From assembly GCA_020744225.1 (NCBI GenBank), contig JAGMWG010000012.1, positions 930,001 to 994,000 on the forward strand: a stretch of 64,000 nt of DNA, written 5' to 3'. This DNA comes from Paraphoma chrysanthemicola (taxonomy: Eukaryota > Ascomycota > Dothideomycetes > Pleosporales > Phaeosphaeriaceae). The position numbers and the translations under genes are program-made. Shown in pieces: positions 43,877-55,400 of the stretch. Positions within the stretch are counted from its first letter, which is position 1, and each line of letters starts with the position of its first letter. The notes under the pieces are model-generated. The model worked only from the letters and a program-made list of their open reading frames with translations. It was not told the origin of the DNA and did not search any database.

Positions 43877-45337
43877 ATGGCTTCAGTACCCGAAGAGAAG
43901 CGACATAGTGATGTCGAGAAGATCGAGATCGCGGCCAACGACAAAGGGACACCAGCGGCTGAATGCACGCCAAAGTCTCCAGAAGAGAAGGCGCTTGTCC
44001 GGAAGATCGATCTCTATCTGATGCCATCAATATGGATCCTATATCTCCTTGCTGTAAGTCATTCTGACCACTACCCCTAAGACGTTTACTGACAGGTGTA
44101 GTACATGGACCGCTCCAACATCGGCAACGCCAAAATCGCTGGCATGGACGAAGCACTCGACCTCTCAGACACGGACTACTCACTCGCAATCAACCTGTTT
44201 CAAGTCAGCTACATCGTCTTCAGCGTGCCTTCAAACATGATTCTCGCACGAATGCGGCCAAGCATCTACATTCCCACCATCATGTTCCTGTGGGGTATCG
44301 TAGTTGCTGCCAAAGCTGCTATGCAGACTCCAGCGCACCTCTGGGGTCTCCGTTTCGCGCTTGGAGCTCTAGAAGCAGGTTTCTCGCCAGCCGTGTTCCA
44401 CATCTTCAGCATGTGGTACCGCAAGTCAGAGCAAACAAAGCGCTTCCTGGTCTTCTGGCTCGCTGGCATTCTCGGATCAGCGTTCGGTGGCATCCTTGCC
44501 GGCGCCATCGCAAGCGGACTCGACGGCGCGCACGGCATCCCTGGTTGGAGATGGTTATTCCTCATCGAAGGAGTCATCACATGTGGAGTCGCACTCCTCG
44601 CTCCTCTCGTCCTCCTCGACTACCCCGCCACATGCTCCAAATTCTCCCCGGAAGAGCGCGCCCTCGCCGTCAGTCGCCAGGAACTCGATGGGCAGAACAT
44701 CAACGTCGACAAAGAGCGGCGCATGAACATCTCCAAAGCGCTCTGGTACGCAATCACTACGCCAGCACATTGGATCATCTTCATCGCATTCATGACCGTC
44801 GACGGAAGTTTCTCAATCGCATATTTCTACCCCACGCTCGTCGAAGGCCTGGGTTACAACTCCACAACAGCACAATTCATGACTGCGCCATTATACGTCT
44901 GCGCCGTCCCCGCCGCAATCGCACTATCTATCTTCGGCGACAAAAAGCCCTCACGAAGAGGGTACTACCTCTCCTTCGCAATGTTTCTCGGTGCCGTCTT
45001 CTCCGCAATAACAGCCGGCGTAACAAACTTCACCGCTCGCTACGTGCTCCTATGTTTCCTGAACATGGGTTTATACTGCACAATCCCACTGTCCCTGGCG
45101 TTTAGCACGACGGCCATGGCGGCTGTGGAGCCAGAGATCCGCTCGATTGCGCTGGCGTGGATGAGTGCGTTGGGTAATCTGGCGCAGGTGTATAATAGCT
45201 ATATTTGGCCGGATAGGGATGCGCCGAGGTATTTGACGGGCTTCTGCACGTATGCTGCGTTGTTGATGGTTGGGGCGGGGTTGTATAGCGGTGGGAACTT
45301 GTATTTTGGGAAGAGGCCTTTGAAGGCGAGGATTTGA
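43877..45337 (+). CDS. MFS transporter, anion:cation symporter (allantoate/nicotinate permease-like) family
   Basis: Two exons (43877-44053, 44102-45337) give 470 residues. The 48-nt intron (GTAAGT, TACTGAC, GTGTAG) falls inside the first membrane helix, within LLAYMDRSNIGNAKIAGM, the hallmark of the fungal ACS (Dal5/Tna1-like) group. Twelve membrane segments are visible, with a cytoplasmic N-terminus of about 40 residues and a central loop around residues 235-255. Members import organic anions such as allantoate, nicotinate, pantothenate or biotin; the substrate here cannot be assigned. The motif between helices 2 and 3 reads SNMILARMRPSIYIP, a variant of the usual MFS loop. The start ATG at 43877 is the nearest to the conserved N-terminal cytoplasmic segment. 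Confidence 0.92.
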
Positions 45338-45988
45338 GAGTCAGAGCATATGATAGGGATCAAATATAAAGTATACATGCATGATCGTTGATCATGACTA
45401 TACGAAGTCGCGACATTTGCTTCACGAATTCGTCTGCAGTCACTCAAGTCAAGGCGGCTGTGTTTGGATGGAGAAGGTGTTGCTGACGAATGTAGGATCA
45501 GGCTTTAGGGCTACCTATTATTCTCTTACATAGCCCGGGTTGCTTCGGATCGAACACTTTGGCCTCTGTGTATAAGCGGCATGTGCAGTGCACGAAAGAG
45601 CTGTTCAACAGCTCCATTTAAATAGTCTTGTTAGCAGTGCCTTTCCTAACATACCGGTTCTCTGTAGTGCTCACTCTGGGCTACTTTTTGAGACATTTGC
45701 GAAGAGAAGTCGTCACGTCAGTTCAGAAATGTATGTTTATAAGAAAAACGCATGTCCCATTTTCGACTAATGAGTGACATTGCTCCAAAGAGCATAGAAG
45801 GTGTTCCTTATGAAAAGTGCAAAAAACCAGGTAATGACCGATGACAAAAGTGAAAAATATCAAAAACACCACAGCAGACGATACATCATCCAAAACCACT
45901 ACTCTTTCTCCTCGCCCACCATGCACATACCATCGGTAAACGTCGATGGTCATGCTAAATACAGATCAGTACGCAACGCAGTACTGCC
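45338..45988. other. Convergent 3' intergenic region
   Basis: 651 bases between the stop of the MFS gene (plus) and of the C2H2 gene (minus). Only short frames were seen. Confidence 0.55.
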
Positions 45989-47203
45989 CTATCCCGACAG
46001 CGCGATACCATGACCCTGGCGACAATGATCACGAACCTTGTCCAAGCGATAGAAGGTCTTTTCGCAGTCTGCAACGATGCATTTGAAACCTGGAGTCTGA
46101 TGCTTACCCATATGGCGGCGACAATCGCCGGCACGACGGAAAGTGCGGGGGCATCCTGGGTAGCCGCAAGTGATACGAGCTTCGACTCGACCCTGAGTGG
46201 GATTGGCAGCATAGGCTAGGGAAGGGGCATTGTTCAGGGTCGAGCTTGGGCGGAGAGACGATGGGGCGATGGGTTGAAAGAACTGGTGAGGTGGAAAGTT
46301 CGGTGGTGCCAACATGTTGTTGTGCATTGGTGAAGGAGTAAAGTTGGCGGCAGGAACAGTGTCGACGTCCCAAGAAGACCAGTCGAAAAGGTCAGCCATT
46401 TCGGTTTGGGGGCCCACTGCGTTCTCCAAAGGAGCCACGTCGCCAACGAAATCTTGCCGAATGAAACCGTTATCAGTCAGTCTACTTTCCCCCAGTCCGG
46501 CAGTGTTTAGACAGAGGTCATTCACAGGAACACCGAAGCCCAGGTCGGAGGGGATTGACGAGTAGGCCAGATAGATATGATCACATGACACTGAGCCTTT
46601 ACCGGTTGAAGCAAGCCAGTTCGTGGCTGCAGGTGCGAGGAATTGATTGGCCAGCAGACTCGTTCTTGAGCCAATGGCAGCCCGCGCGAAGGCTGACTCC
46701 ACACTAAGCGGGTCCTGTCCCTTGCTTTGGGAGTCGTATTGCTAGAGACCCGTCAATGTCCGCTGCGCTTAATCATCGGTGAAACGTACATTATCCAATA
46801 CGCTCTTTTCATGTTCCTCGGAGGCCTCGGAGGCTTCGGAGGTATATCGGGCAACCTCTTGGCGTTTTGCCAGCTGGCTTTCTGGGAAGGCATAACTGCA
46901 TCATGTTAAAAAAAAATACCTTGTTCCCGGAACAGCCCGATCAGGAAGAAAAAGTTCGGCTAAAATCGGGGAAGTGCTCAGAGTAGCTGAGGTGCCAGCC
47001 TGAGGTGTTGATGGCAACGAGAATGCCATGGCTACGGTTTGGCTTGTATTGAGGTATGGTGCGGGAGTGATATCAACGAAGCTAACAATGTAATTCAAGT
47101 AGAGGTCTCTCCAAGTCTCAATGACAGGTATGGTTTGACAAAGATCGCAATAATCTTGTGGTAACAATACGATGAGAAGTTGGTTGAGGGAGGGTGTCGG
47201 CAT
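45989..47203 (-). CDS. C2H2 zinc-finger protein, reading frame interrupted by TGA or a 24-nt intron
   Basis: The minus-strand model has exons 46920-47203, 46790-46895 and 45989-46741 (380 residues if both introns are removed). Two C2H2 fingers lie near the C-terminus: ITCGYPGCPRTFRRAGDCRR...H and FKCIVADCEKTFYRLDKVRD...H. The rest is low-complexity with an acidic Ser/Glu segment (TSEASEASEEHEK). Intron 2 (46742-46789, 48 nt) is normal. Between exons 1 and 2 the frame is continuous except for one in-frame TGA, within a 24-base stretch (46896-46919) that starts GTATTT, has nine Ts and ends GCAG. Splicing it would be far below the usual minimum; alternatively the gene is disabled, read through, or wrongly assembled at the T-run. 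The start is the first ATG of the frame, but protein-like sequence continues upstream to about 47390. Probably a DNA-binding transcription factor. Confidence 0.6.
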
Positions 47204-47415
47204 CACGACAGATTCCAGAGATTGTGAGCTGGCACGTCGAAGGCTGAGTGGAGTGATGGGCCAATGAGCATGCGCAAAGCTGAAGGGCGCGTGCTCGAGA
47301 GGCGATTGGATCAATGATACGCCCTTCCGAGGTAGAACTGCCTCACTTTTCAGCCTCACCAAGTCAAGCAAACCAGGATTGTGGATAAAATTCTAGAAAC
47401 TAAATTGCACGCACT
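47204..47415. promoter_or_regulatory. Short bidirectional promoter between two C2H2 genes
   Basis: Only 212 bases separate the proposed start codons of the minus-strand C2H2 gene and the plus-strand C2H2-ankyrin gene. Both must draw on this interval or on sequence inside the coding regions. If the minus-strand gene starts further upstream, the gap shrinks to under 50 bases. Confidence 0.5.
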
Positions 47416-49654
47416 ATGGCTTCAATAGAGACATATGGATGCAATGAATGTCCCAAATCTTTCGTTTTGCTTGGTCAATACAAGTGAGAAACCTCTTCTT
47501 ATGTCAAACGAATGGGAAACCTCTAACGCTTAGGACAGTCAACACCTGAAAACTCACTCGAGACCCTATCCATGCCACAACTGTGCTCAAGCCTTCGCGC
47601 TTCGATCAGACCTGAATCGTCATGTGAATGCTCGACATCGGCTCGGCCAAAGCAAACATCCGTGTGTTGTGGACGGCTGTCAATTCATGGCTACCCGCAA
47701 GGACAATGTGCGTCAACATCTACGTAAAAGTCACCCCGGACACCCTTTAGCACCTTATGGTGGTAGCAAGAGGGGCCGAGCCATTAAATTGCAAGCATCG
47801 CACCTGCACGATCCAGTGGCACCTCGCAATCATCTTGCGATCATGCAAGTCGCAAGCGCAGGCAATATTGGCTTGATGGAAGTGACTCTAAGGCGCGGGT
47901 TTTCCCTTACCATGCAAGCGGATGATGGCTCAACAGCTTTGCACTGTGCAGTCAAAGCAGATCAGTCTGAAATGGTTCGTCTTCTTCTGCGCTGGGGAGC
48001 ACCATTGGAAGTTTCAAATTTGAAGTCCCGAACTGCTATGGATGAGGCCATCCTGGACCACAATCATGGGATTCTCGAGATTCTTCTGCAGCATGGTGCA
48101 ACTATCTCAAAGCTTGGTCTGGAACACATCATTGAGCACGGGCAATCTGGTTTGTTCGAGGATATTCTCTCACACCTCGGCGACGAATTTGTGGAGACGA
48201 TGGGTCAAATTATATTCAACGTTGCATCAGCTTTTGGCCAGTCTGAGATCTTGAGCTCGCTTCTACGTCACTCCACTATCCATCGCGAGTGGATAATGAC
48301 CCATGGGGTGCCTGCTATACATGCCACGATCGTTCATGGCCGCCAGTCTATCTTCGATTGTATAACAGCGAGCGGCAAGCTTGATCCAAACATGTCCATT
48401 GATAGGAATTTGCCAAGCAGGAAGCGCAGTCTATTGCATCTTACAGCCACCAAAGGGCGAGTGGGCATGGTCGATACGCTTTTGAGATGCGACAACATCC
48501 TAGTCAACCCATTGGATACCGAAAATTACACACCTCTTCACAGGGCTGCAGCTATTGGCCACATCGAAGTAGTCAAAGCTCTCCTTTCTCATCCTCAGAC
48601 CTCGATCTCAGAGACTAGCTCGGGCAGGGCAACAGCGTTACACCTGGCCGCTCGAGGCGGACATGCGGAGGTAGTACAAGCGCTTATAAAGCACCAGGAT
48701 ATCTCCTTGAACGCCAAAGATGCATCTGGACAAACCCCGTTGCAGATTGGTATTGCTTTCGGAGCACTCGAGGTGGTGATGGTCATGCTCAATGAGCCAG
48801 ACGTCGACGTTGCAGTGGAAGATCGGCATGGAGCAACATTATTGCAACTGGCTGTTCAGCAGGGGCACCAAGACATGGTCAAAACATTGCTTCGCTATCC
48901 ACGTATTGAACGATGTGATACACGTGATCTTACAAGCTCTCTTCTGCGAAGGGCAGCCTGGAGGCTTCAATGGCGAGTAGTCAGGCTCTTGCTAAATTAT
49001 GAACATGACCCAAGTGTACTGCTGGAAGAATTCACTCCTGAATCCGAATCAGAAGGGAATATTAGCATGGGTGTTCTGGAGGCACTTTTGAAACGAGAGA
49101 GTTTCTCCATTACTGAGCAAGACCACAATGGCCAGACTCTTTTCCATCGAGCTGCAAAATATGGCCAAGTCGACATCATCGAACGTCTACTGAAATCGGA
49201 GCAACTAGATCCAAATGTTGCAGACAGAAAAGGCTGGACGCCGATCCATGTAGCCATTGGGGAGGGTCACCTTGATGCACTCAAAGCGATCCTCCAAGAT
49301 GAACGCGTGGACATCAATGCCCATGGTCCAGCCCGTCCAACTGCTTTGCAATTCGCAAGGCGGCGCAGTACTCCTGACATGGTAGAAATGTTGCTGCATC
49401 ATATGTCGAAAGTAACAAGTGCCAGTACACCAGATGCACGCCGCAGTCGGGACCTCTCGATCGAACTGGATCATGAAGATTTAGTGTCATCCGATGTGCC
49501 AGAAACATACTTCATTAGTAGTGATGATGAGTATTCCGAAGAAGATCGGCATGTTATCTATATATCAGACTCGAGTGATGAAGAGGATGGCGATGCGCAT
49601 ACGCATCGACTTTGGACTCACCGCGACGGCAGAAGAGTACCCATGGCATACTGA
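47416..49654 (+). CDS. C2H2 zinc-finger and ankyrin-repeat protein with C-terminal SIM-like motif
   Basis: Two exons (47416-47483, 47539-49654) give 727 residues. Three C2H2 fingers open the protein: CNECPKSFVLLGQYNQHLKTH (split by the 55-nt intron), CHNCAQAFALRSDLNRHVNA and CVVDGCQFMATRKDNVRQHL. The acceptor was chosen as the second AG (47538) because it restores the 12-residue Cys-His spacing of finger 1. From about 90 to 640 there are roughly a dozen ankyrin repeats (DGSTALHCAVKADQSEMVRL; NYTPLHRAAAIGHIEVVKAL). The acidic tail contains HVIYISDSSDEED, a SUMO-interaction-type motif. The fingers imply nucleic-acid binding and the ankyrins protein binding; a nuclear regulatory role is inferred. 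It pairs head-to-head with another C2H2 gene. One continuous frame over more than 2 kb argues for an active gene. Confidence 0.85.
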
Positions 49655-50929
49655 TTCACATCTTCATGATTCGAATTCAAGCTTGTGGGATGAGAGTGCC
49701 TACTATTCCTAGCTTCAATATTTTTGAAGTCGGATATCGCATGCCTCTTCTACGCGCAAACACATGCACAAGTCCGAGCCTATCTGCATTTCATGCGCAT
49801 CCCAAGTACTGGCCGGACCGGCTCACATGGAAACCAATTCGATAAGTCAAGATCGAGGCCGGCCAAGTTATATTCGTCACGCCTACAATATATACTTATA
49901 ATCCATGGTCCGGTGGCCCGCAGAACTGTCCCGGGCGCAAGGTCTCCGATGTCGAATTTGTCGCCGTGCTTGCGCTTCTGATGCACGACCACAAGCTCAC
50001 GATCGTAAGGGAAGGTAGCGAAACTGAGCAGGCAGAAAAATTGAGGACTCTGGTGGCCATCAGTGACTGCGATGTAAAAGTTGTTTCGCATGCGGAATCC
50101 AGACCGGTCGAAGTTGAGATACAAGAAGAGGACAAAGGCCAGTCACAGCTAAGAATAGCAAAAGGGGGATTGAGATGCTTCAGGATAGATTTGCATCTGC
50201 AGAATCGACATAGTAATGTTAAGAAGGACTTGGAAACATTCCAACTTTGCTGTTCTACGCAGAAGCATGCGGAGACGAAGAGATGCCGCATAACAAGACG
50301 GGTTTGGTCTGGAAGATCATGTCAAAGCCATTTGGACATGACTGAGTACTGCGTCATGAGATTTGGAGCTCGACTGTAAGAACAATCAACGAAGCTGAAT
50401 AGCATCTTATTAGAGTGCACAAATCGCACTCATACGTTTCTGTTTCTGCGTTTATTCGTTGGATTCTGGCATCCAAGATGTGCGGCATTTCTTTGCATCC
50501 GCACGCTAAACTTTAGGCCAGGCTTTTGTAAGCTCTCTCCCGCTAAGGGCCGACTACTTCACGGCCCGCAGGATAACCGAGTACACTAATCCTAATAAGA
50601 CCATAACACGGACGAACCGCGTGAGTTTTCGAGAAAAATGCATGCTGAACGCTGAAAGCGGTCTCAGCTACTCAAACTCGGGCCCGAGAAGGTTCGCCCG
50701 TTGTATCGGACATGCAGCTTAGAAATCCGGATAGGGACTACATCCGTGGTAGATGACATAATTTCGCATGGTGTCTTTCTAGTATGGAGCACGAGTGCTA
50801 GAGGTTGATGTATATATGCTGGGTGCTTCCTAGAAAGAGAGCGGATCATCCTGGCCGCTACTGCACTTCCAACACCATTTGATATCAAACTCACACAAAA
50901 ACACTCCTCTTTTCCAGAAATCATAGAAA
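49655..50929. other. Intergenic region with a possible coding remnant
   Basis: About 1.3 kb between two plus-strand genes. Apart from the minus-strand frame at 49780-50124 listed separately, no gene is supported. The last 100 bases (A/C-rich) look like the leader of the NmrA-like gene. Confidence 0.45.
49780..50124 (-). CDS. Possible exon of an unidentified gene
   Basis: An open frame of 114 codons, beginning at a non-ATG-supported position, with a fairly protein-like composition (FRMRNNFYIAVTDGHQSPQF; GTVLRATGPWIISIY). A TTCTTAG acceptor-like site lies just upstream on the minus strand, so it could be the last exon of a gene whose first exon overlaps 50130-50300. No domain was recognised. 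It could equally be a chance frame or a remnant. Confidence 0.25.
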   Translation of the reverse strand: MYLNFDRSGFRMRNNFYIAVTDGHQSPQFFCLLSFATFPYDRELVVVHQKRKHGDKFDIGDLAPGTVLRATGPWIISIYCRRDEYNLAGLDLDLSNWFPCEPVRPVLGMRMKCR

Positions 50930-52027
50930 ATGGCATCAAAAGTCGTCGCCGTCGCAGGTGGCTCAGGCAAACTCGGCCGCGCCATTGTCGATGAACTCGT
51001 CGCTCATGGAGGCTACACAGTCTACATCCTTGGTCGTGAGGTAAGCATCATGACACAAGATATACACGCAAACCTCAGTTTCAACCCAAGCTCACGCCTA
51101 TCTAGGCCAGCGACGCAAAGGCCAAAGAATTCGGCGCCCAAATTCTGGCTATTGACTACAACGACGTCGATGGCATCGTCAAGACTCTCGAGTCCAATAA
51201 CGTCGACACCTTGATTTCCACCATCGGATCCATGTCCGCGGATCCTGAACTCGCACTGATCGCAGCTTCCGATAAGTCCAAAGTGACGAAGCGCTATATT
51301 CCGAGTTTGTGGGGCATCAAGTATACACCTGAGTAAGTCTCTCATCAAACCTCTCCACCTCAACTTCTTTGAGACCCATCAACCATCACCTTGGCTACCT
51401 CTCCAGCCTGATTCGCCCCTCGTACTAACACTCCCTTCCAGAATCGCCAAAATCTTCCCCATCGCCGGCCTAAAACTCACCATCCTCTCCGCCCTATCCA
51501 AAACATCTCTGCAGTACACCTCAGTCATAAACGGCTTCTTCCTCGACTACTTCGGCATCCCGCACATAAAAACCTACCTCGGACCGTTCCCGCTCGTCCT
51601 CGACATCCCATCCGCCCACGCCTCGATCCCCGGCGCAGGAAAAACACCCGTCGCATTCACGTATACATTCGACATCGGGCGCTACGTCGCACAAACACTC
51701 TTGTCAAACCCCGTATGGGCGGAAGATAGTATCATCGTCGGTGATAAACTTACATGGACTGAATTCCTCTCCATCGCGGAAGACGTGACGGGGAAGAAGT
51801 TCAGCGTGAGTTACGATAGTATCGAGGCGTTGGAAAAGGGTCAGGTCACGGAATTACCTGGGCAAGTGGCTTTGTACCAGTTTTTGCCTAAGGAGATGCT
51901 GCTGGGCATGGCTGCTGTGTTTGGACTTATGCAGGAGAGGGGTGTGTTTGATTTGCAGGGTGGGGAGGTGGGGTTTAAGACGAAGACGGCGAGGGAGCTT
52001 GTGGAGGAGGCGTGGAGGGGGAAATAA
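50930..52027 (+). CDS. NmrA-like / isoflavone-reductase-like NAD(P)-binding protein
   Basis: Three exons (50930-51040, 51106-51332, 51442-52027) give 307 residues; introns are 65 and 109 nt with GTAAGC and GTAAGT donors. The N-terminal Rossmann motif VVAVAGGSGKLGRAIVDEL is the dinucleotide-binding loop of atypical short-chain dehydrogenases in the NmrA/isoflavone-reductase group. TLISTIGSMSADPELALIAA and KRYIPSLWGIKYTPE follow, as in that family. The C-terminal half is the substrate or partner domain. Members are either redox-sensing regulators that bind NAD(P) or reductases of aromatic compounds; the sequence does not decide between them. No signal peptide, so cytosolic. Confidence 0.88.
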
Positions 52028-52414
52028 GGGTTGATGAGAGGAGGAAAAAGCATCGACGAGGGGTATGTGCAATGTTGCAAGAGGGCATGGTGCAAGGAGG
52101 GAATGAAGAGTTAAGGTAGATAGATCGCGCAACAATGCGGGTTGGTGATGCATTTAAGTCTTGATAAAAGTCTCCAAAAAAACGCCCAAGAAAATGCATG
52201 ACTTTCACAGGTGACCGACACGCGCTACCAATGCTCATCATCCAACATCACCCCCTCCTATAAAGAACTCCTATAAATGATGGTGCTAAGTGGCCCAAAG
52301 ATATTCAAGACCACAGATGGGGTATCTGTTTGCTCGACAACGCAGCTGTGCTCGCTCGCTAAATCCAAAGTCCCCTCCTCTTCCTATCACACTAGTCTAT
52401 CCCAGAAAGTACGC
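52028..52414. other. Convergent 3' intergenic region
   Basis: 387 bases between the stops of the NmrA-like gene (plus) and the O-GlcNAc transferase gene (minus). An A-run near 52180 is the only feature seen. Confidence 0.55.
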
Positions 52415-55400
52415 TCACGCGATCGGCATAGGCTGGCGATGCTTTAGCCAAATGTCACCCCCTTCGCCCCTTTCCCATTTCTTCCAGGCGATTTCGTACG
52501 CCTCTTCCAGGTCTCGAACCCATCGCTTCGTGTCGAATAGTGGGCTCGTCCAGCGTGATTCATAAAGCATACGTCGCAATTGGCTCAAGCGCCCAGCGGG
52601 ACGGTGGCCGATATATTTGCAATTGCTGCCTAGGCGGACAGCCTTCTCTTCATAATCTTCGTCACTGGTCGCTATCAGTTCCTTGGCCGCTTGGGCGCCA
52701 TCAGTCGTTTTGGGCAGCGCGCCCTTGAGGATCGAAGCTGCCATGCGCGAGCACATTTTGTATTTGTAGCGTGGCAGTGTGAGAAGCGGCGTGCCAGACC
52801 AGAGCACGTCAGCGGCGGTCGTGTGTGCGTTGCATTCGGGAGTATCGAGGAAGAGATCGCAGACGCGAGCTCGGGAGATGTGTTGGTGCTTCTGTGCGAC
52901 GTCGGTGAAGATGACCCGGCTTGCGACCTCAGGTCCGGCCCACATGTATGCGGTCTGCTTGAGGTTGGTCTCTCCGAGATCTGGGAAGCGCAACAGCCAG
53001 AGAATGGCATTGGGAAGACGCTCAAGGATACGAAGCCAAGTGCGGAAGGTCGTCGGTTCGATCTGAGAAGGTCAGCGATTGATCCTACACCTGTCACAGT
53101 TGCACATACCTTATAGAGCTGATTGAAGTTGCCGAGGATGATGGCACTGTCCGGCAGATCTGGGAAGATCTCTTTGCGCATAGCCCACCTCCGCTCTTGC
53201 TCTTCTTCCCAGGTTGGCTGACGACCCTGCGAGTCGGGCGCACTTTGTCGATGATCGCAACAAAAGAACGTATCTCTACAGAAGACAATATTCTCGCCAT
53301 AGATCCACTTGTCGTCGGATCCTCCGCTGTTCTCATCCACGAGAGTGTCCTCAAGATCAATGTTCCTTCGCCATTGTCGTAGAGTATCGGGAGGTACGGC
53401 AGTATCATCTGCTAGCAGGTAGTCACACCACTCGGCTCCTAGAGTTCCCGCAAAGCCCATGAATGCCATCTGTATGGGCGCGGCGCGCGCGGCAAAGACT
53501 TCATTTCGAGCTCCTCGGGTGTATCCGTTCAGGTTGATGAGAACATGAATGCCATCTGCGACAATCTGGCTGACCAGTCGTTCCGCGGACCAGCTGCTGG
53601 CATCGCGAAAGACGGGAGCCTCTCTCTCGATCTGTTTGCGGTGTTCGGAGCCATCGCTGGCCGTGGTTGCGTAGCAGAATGCCTTGACACGTTTCGGGTT
53701 GTGGAGACCGAAAACAGATTGCATGAGATGCGCCAGAGGGTGGTTGTTGAAATCTGACGAGACATAACCGACCTTCAGATATGGATTGGGAGGCTTTGGT
53801 GGCTGATAGACCGTTGCAGGAAGCCATGGCACCCTCAGGGTTGAGCAAGAAATGCGCAGACCATTCCGTTGGGAGATCATCCGAATCTGTTTCGCTGACA
53901 TGGGACAGGTAAAGGTGTGGAATGGAAGCACAGTCGGCGCAGCAGGGACTGCCAGTGCTGCGGGTAGTTGTGGTCGCTTGTAGCACTCAGGGGACCGCTT
54001 CTTCTGCTTGATGTACCGGTCCTGATACCACTGCCATGTGATCCATCTTATCGCGCGTTCGACAAGGCGGATCACACGAGCGCCCTCCCACTTCTGACCC
54101 TTCCACTTGACGAGTACACTCTTCATGCTGTCTTGTTTCTCCTTGATGTCTTGAGCACTGCCTTCTGTTAGAGCTAGCGGTCGGACGATGTCGCGAATGA
54201 AGCTGTCGTCCATTGATCCTCGGCCCCAACCTTCGCCGTCACCGAGTTGCTTCTCCACAAGTTTGACGACTTTGTGTATCCAACCAGAACTCGAAGCACC
54301 TGGAATCTTGGCATCTAGCAACATGCCACTTTCGTCCACGTGCCAGCGGTCTCTCGCGCCTTGCTCATCAGCGATTCCTCCTCTGCCATTCCAACCGCAT
54401 ACCGAGTTCAGTGCATTCGCAAGGCCGCAAACAGCTTCTGCGAAATCAGGACTGGCTTTGACGGCTCGCTTGTAGTACAAAATAGCGTCGCTGATTCGTC
54501 CCTTGTCTTTGACTGCGTTCGCGAGATTGGCCAAAGCAATGTCGAAATTCTGGTCACATTGTACTGCTTGCTCGTACATTTGAATAGCAACGTCCAACTG
54601 ACCGATGTCCTTGAGCAGGCTGCCAAGGTTAGTGTAGAGATGTGCGTGGCGCTTGTCCAATTGCAATCCATAGTAGTAATATGCGAGTGCGAGTGCGACA
54701 CCACTTCCCGGAACTAGCCCCGGAATCTGCGGGTGGAACATGGAATGCGAAGCTGGGATGGGCTTGGATGGCGCTGACTGCTGCACGCTGGCGAGCAGAA
54801 TTCCGACATTGTTCGCGGTCGAAGGGCTTGGCTGCAAGGATAACGAGAGGTAGTAGAGCGCCAATATCTCCCTTACGCCGTAGTTACTTTGGTAAATAGC
54901 AACCTTTGGCGAGCTGGTCGCCATGCCATCTTGGAATATCTTTGCCAGCGAAAGGAGGGAATTACTTGTGGTAGAGATTGCAGCCTTCCGAGCAATTCCA
55001 TCATTGGGTACATGCTTGAGACCTGGTAACTGACCGTGAGGCGGGAAGCACATTTGGGCGGTCTTGGTTGCTGAATCTGGTGGCAGCAGGATCGGATCCG
55101 TGGAGGGTGGGACTCTACGACCTCCAGGCGAGCGTTCGGCGTTGTCATAGCCGACTACAGAGAGGATGCGTTTGATGAGTCCATCGATTCCATTGATATG
55201 GGTTCCTGCGCCGATGAGCACGGCGATCTCGAAGGCTCTTGCAGCACCCGCATTGTCTCCCAAGGCGTATAGCATATTGCCTTTGGCATGTACCAAGGCA
55301 AGTATTCGGCCATTGTCGCATCCTGGAATCGCGTACCCGCTGGATCCAAATCCTGGTTGATCGGAGCCGGGGAGCTCGTCCAAGTCCTTGAAAATTGCTT

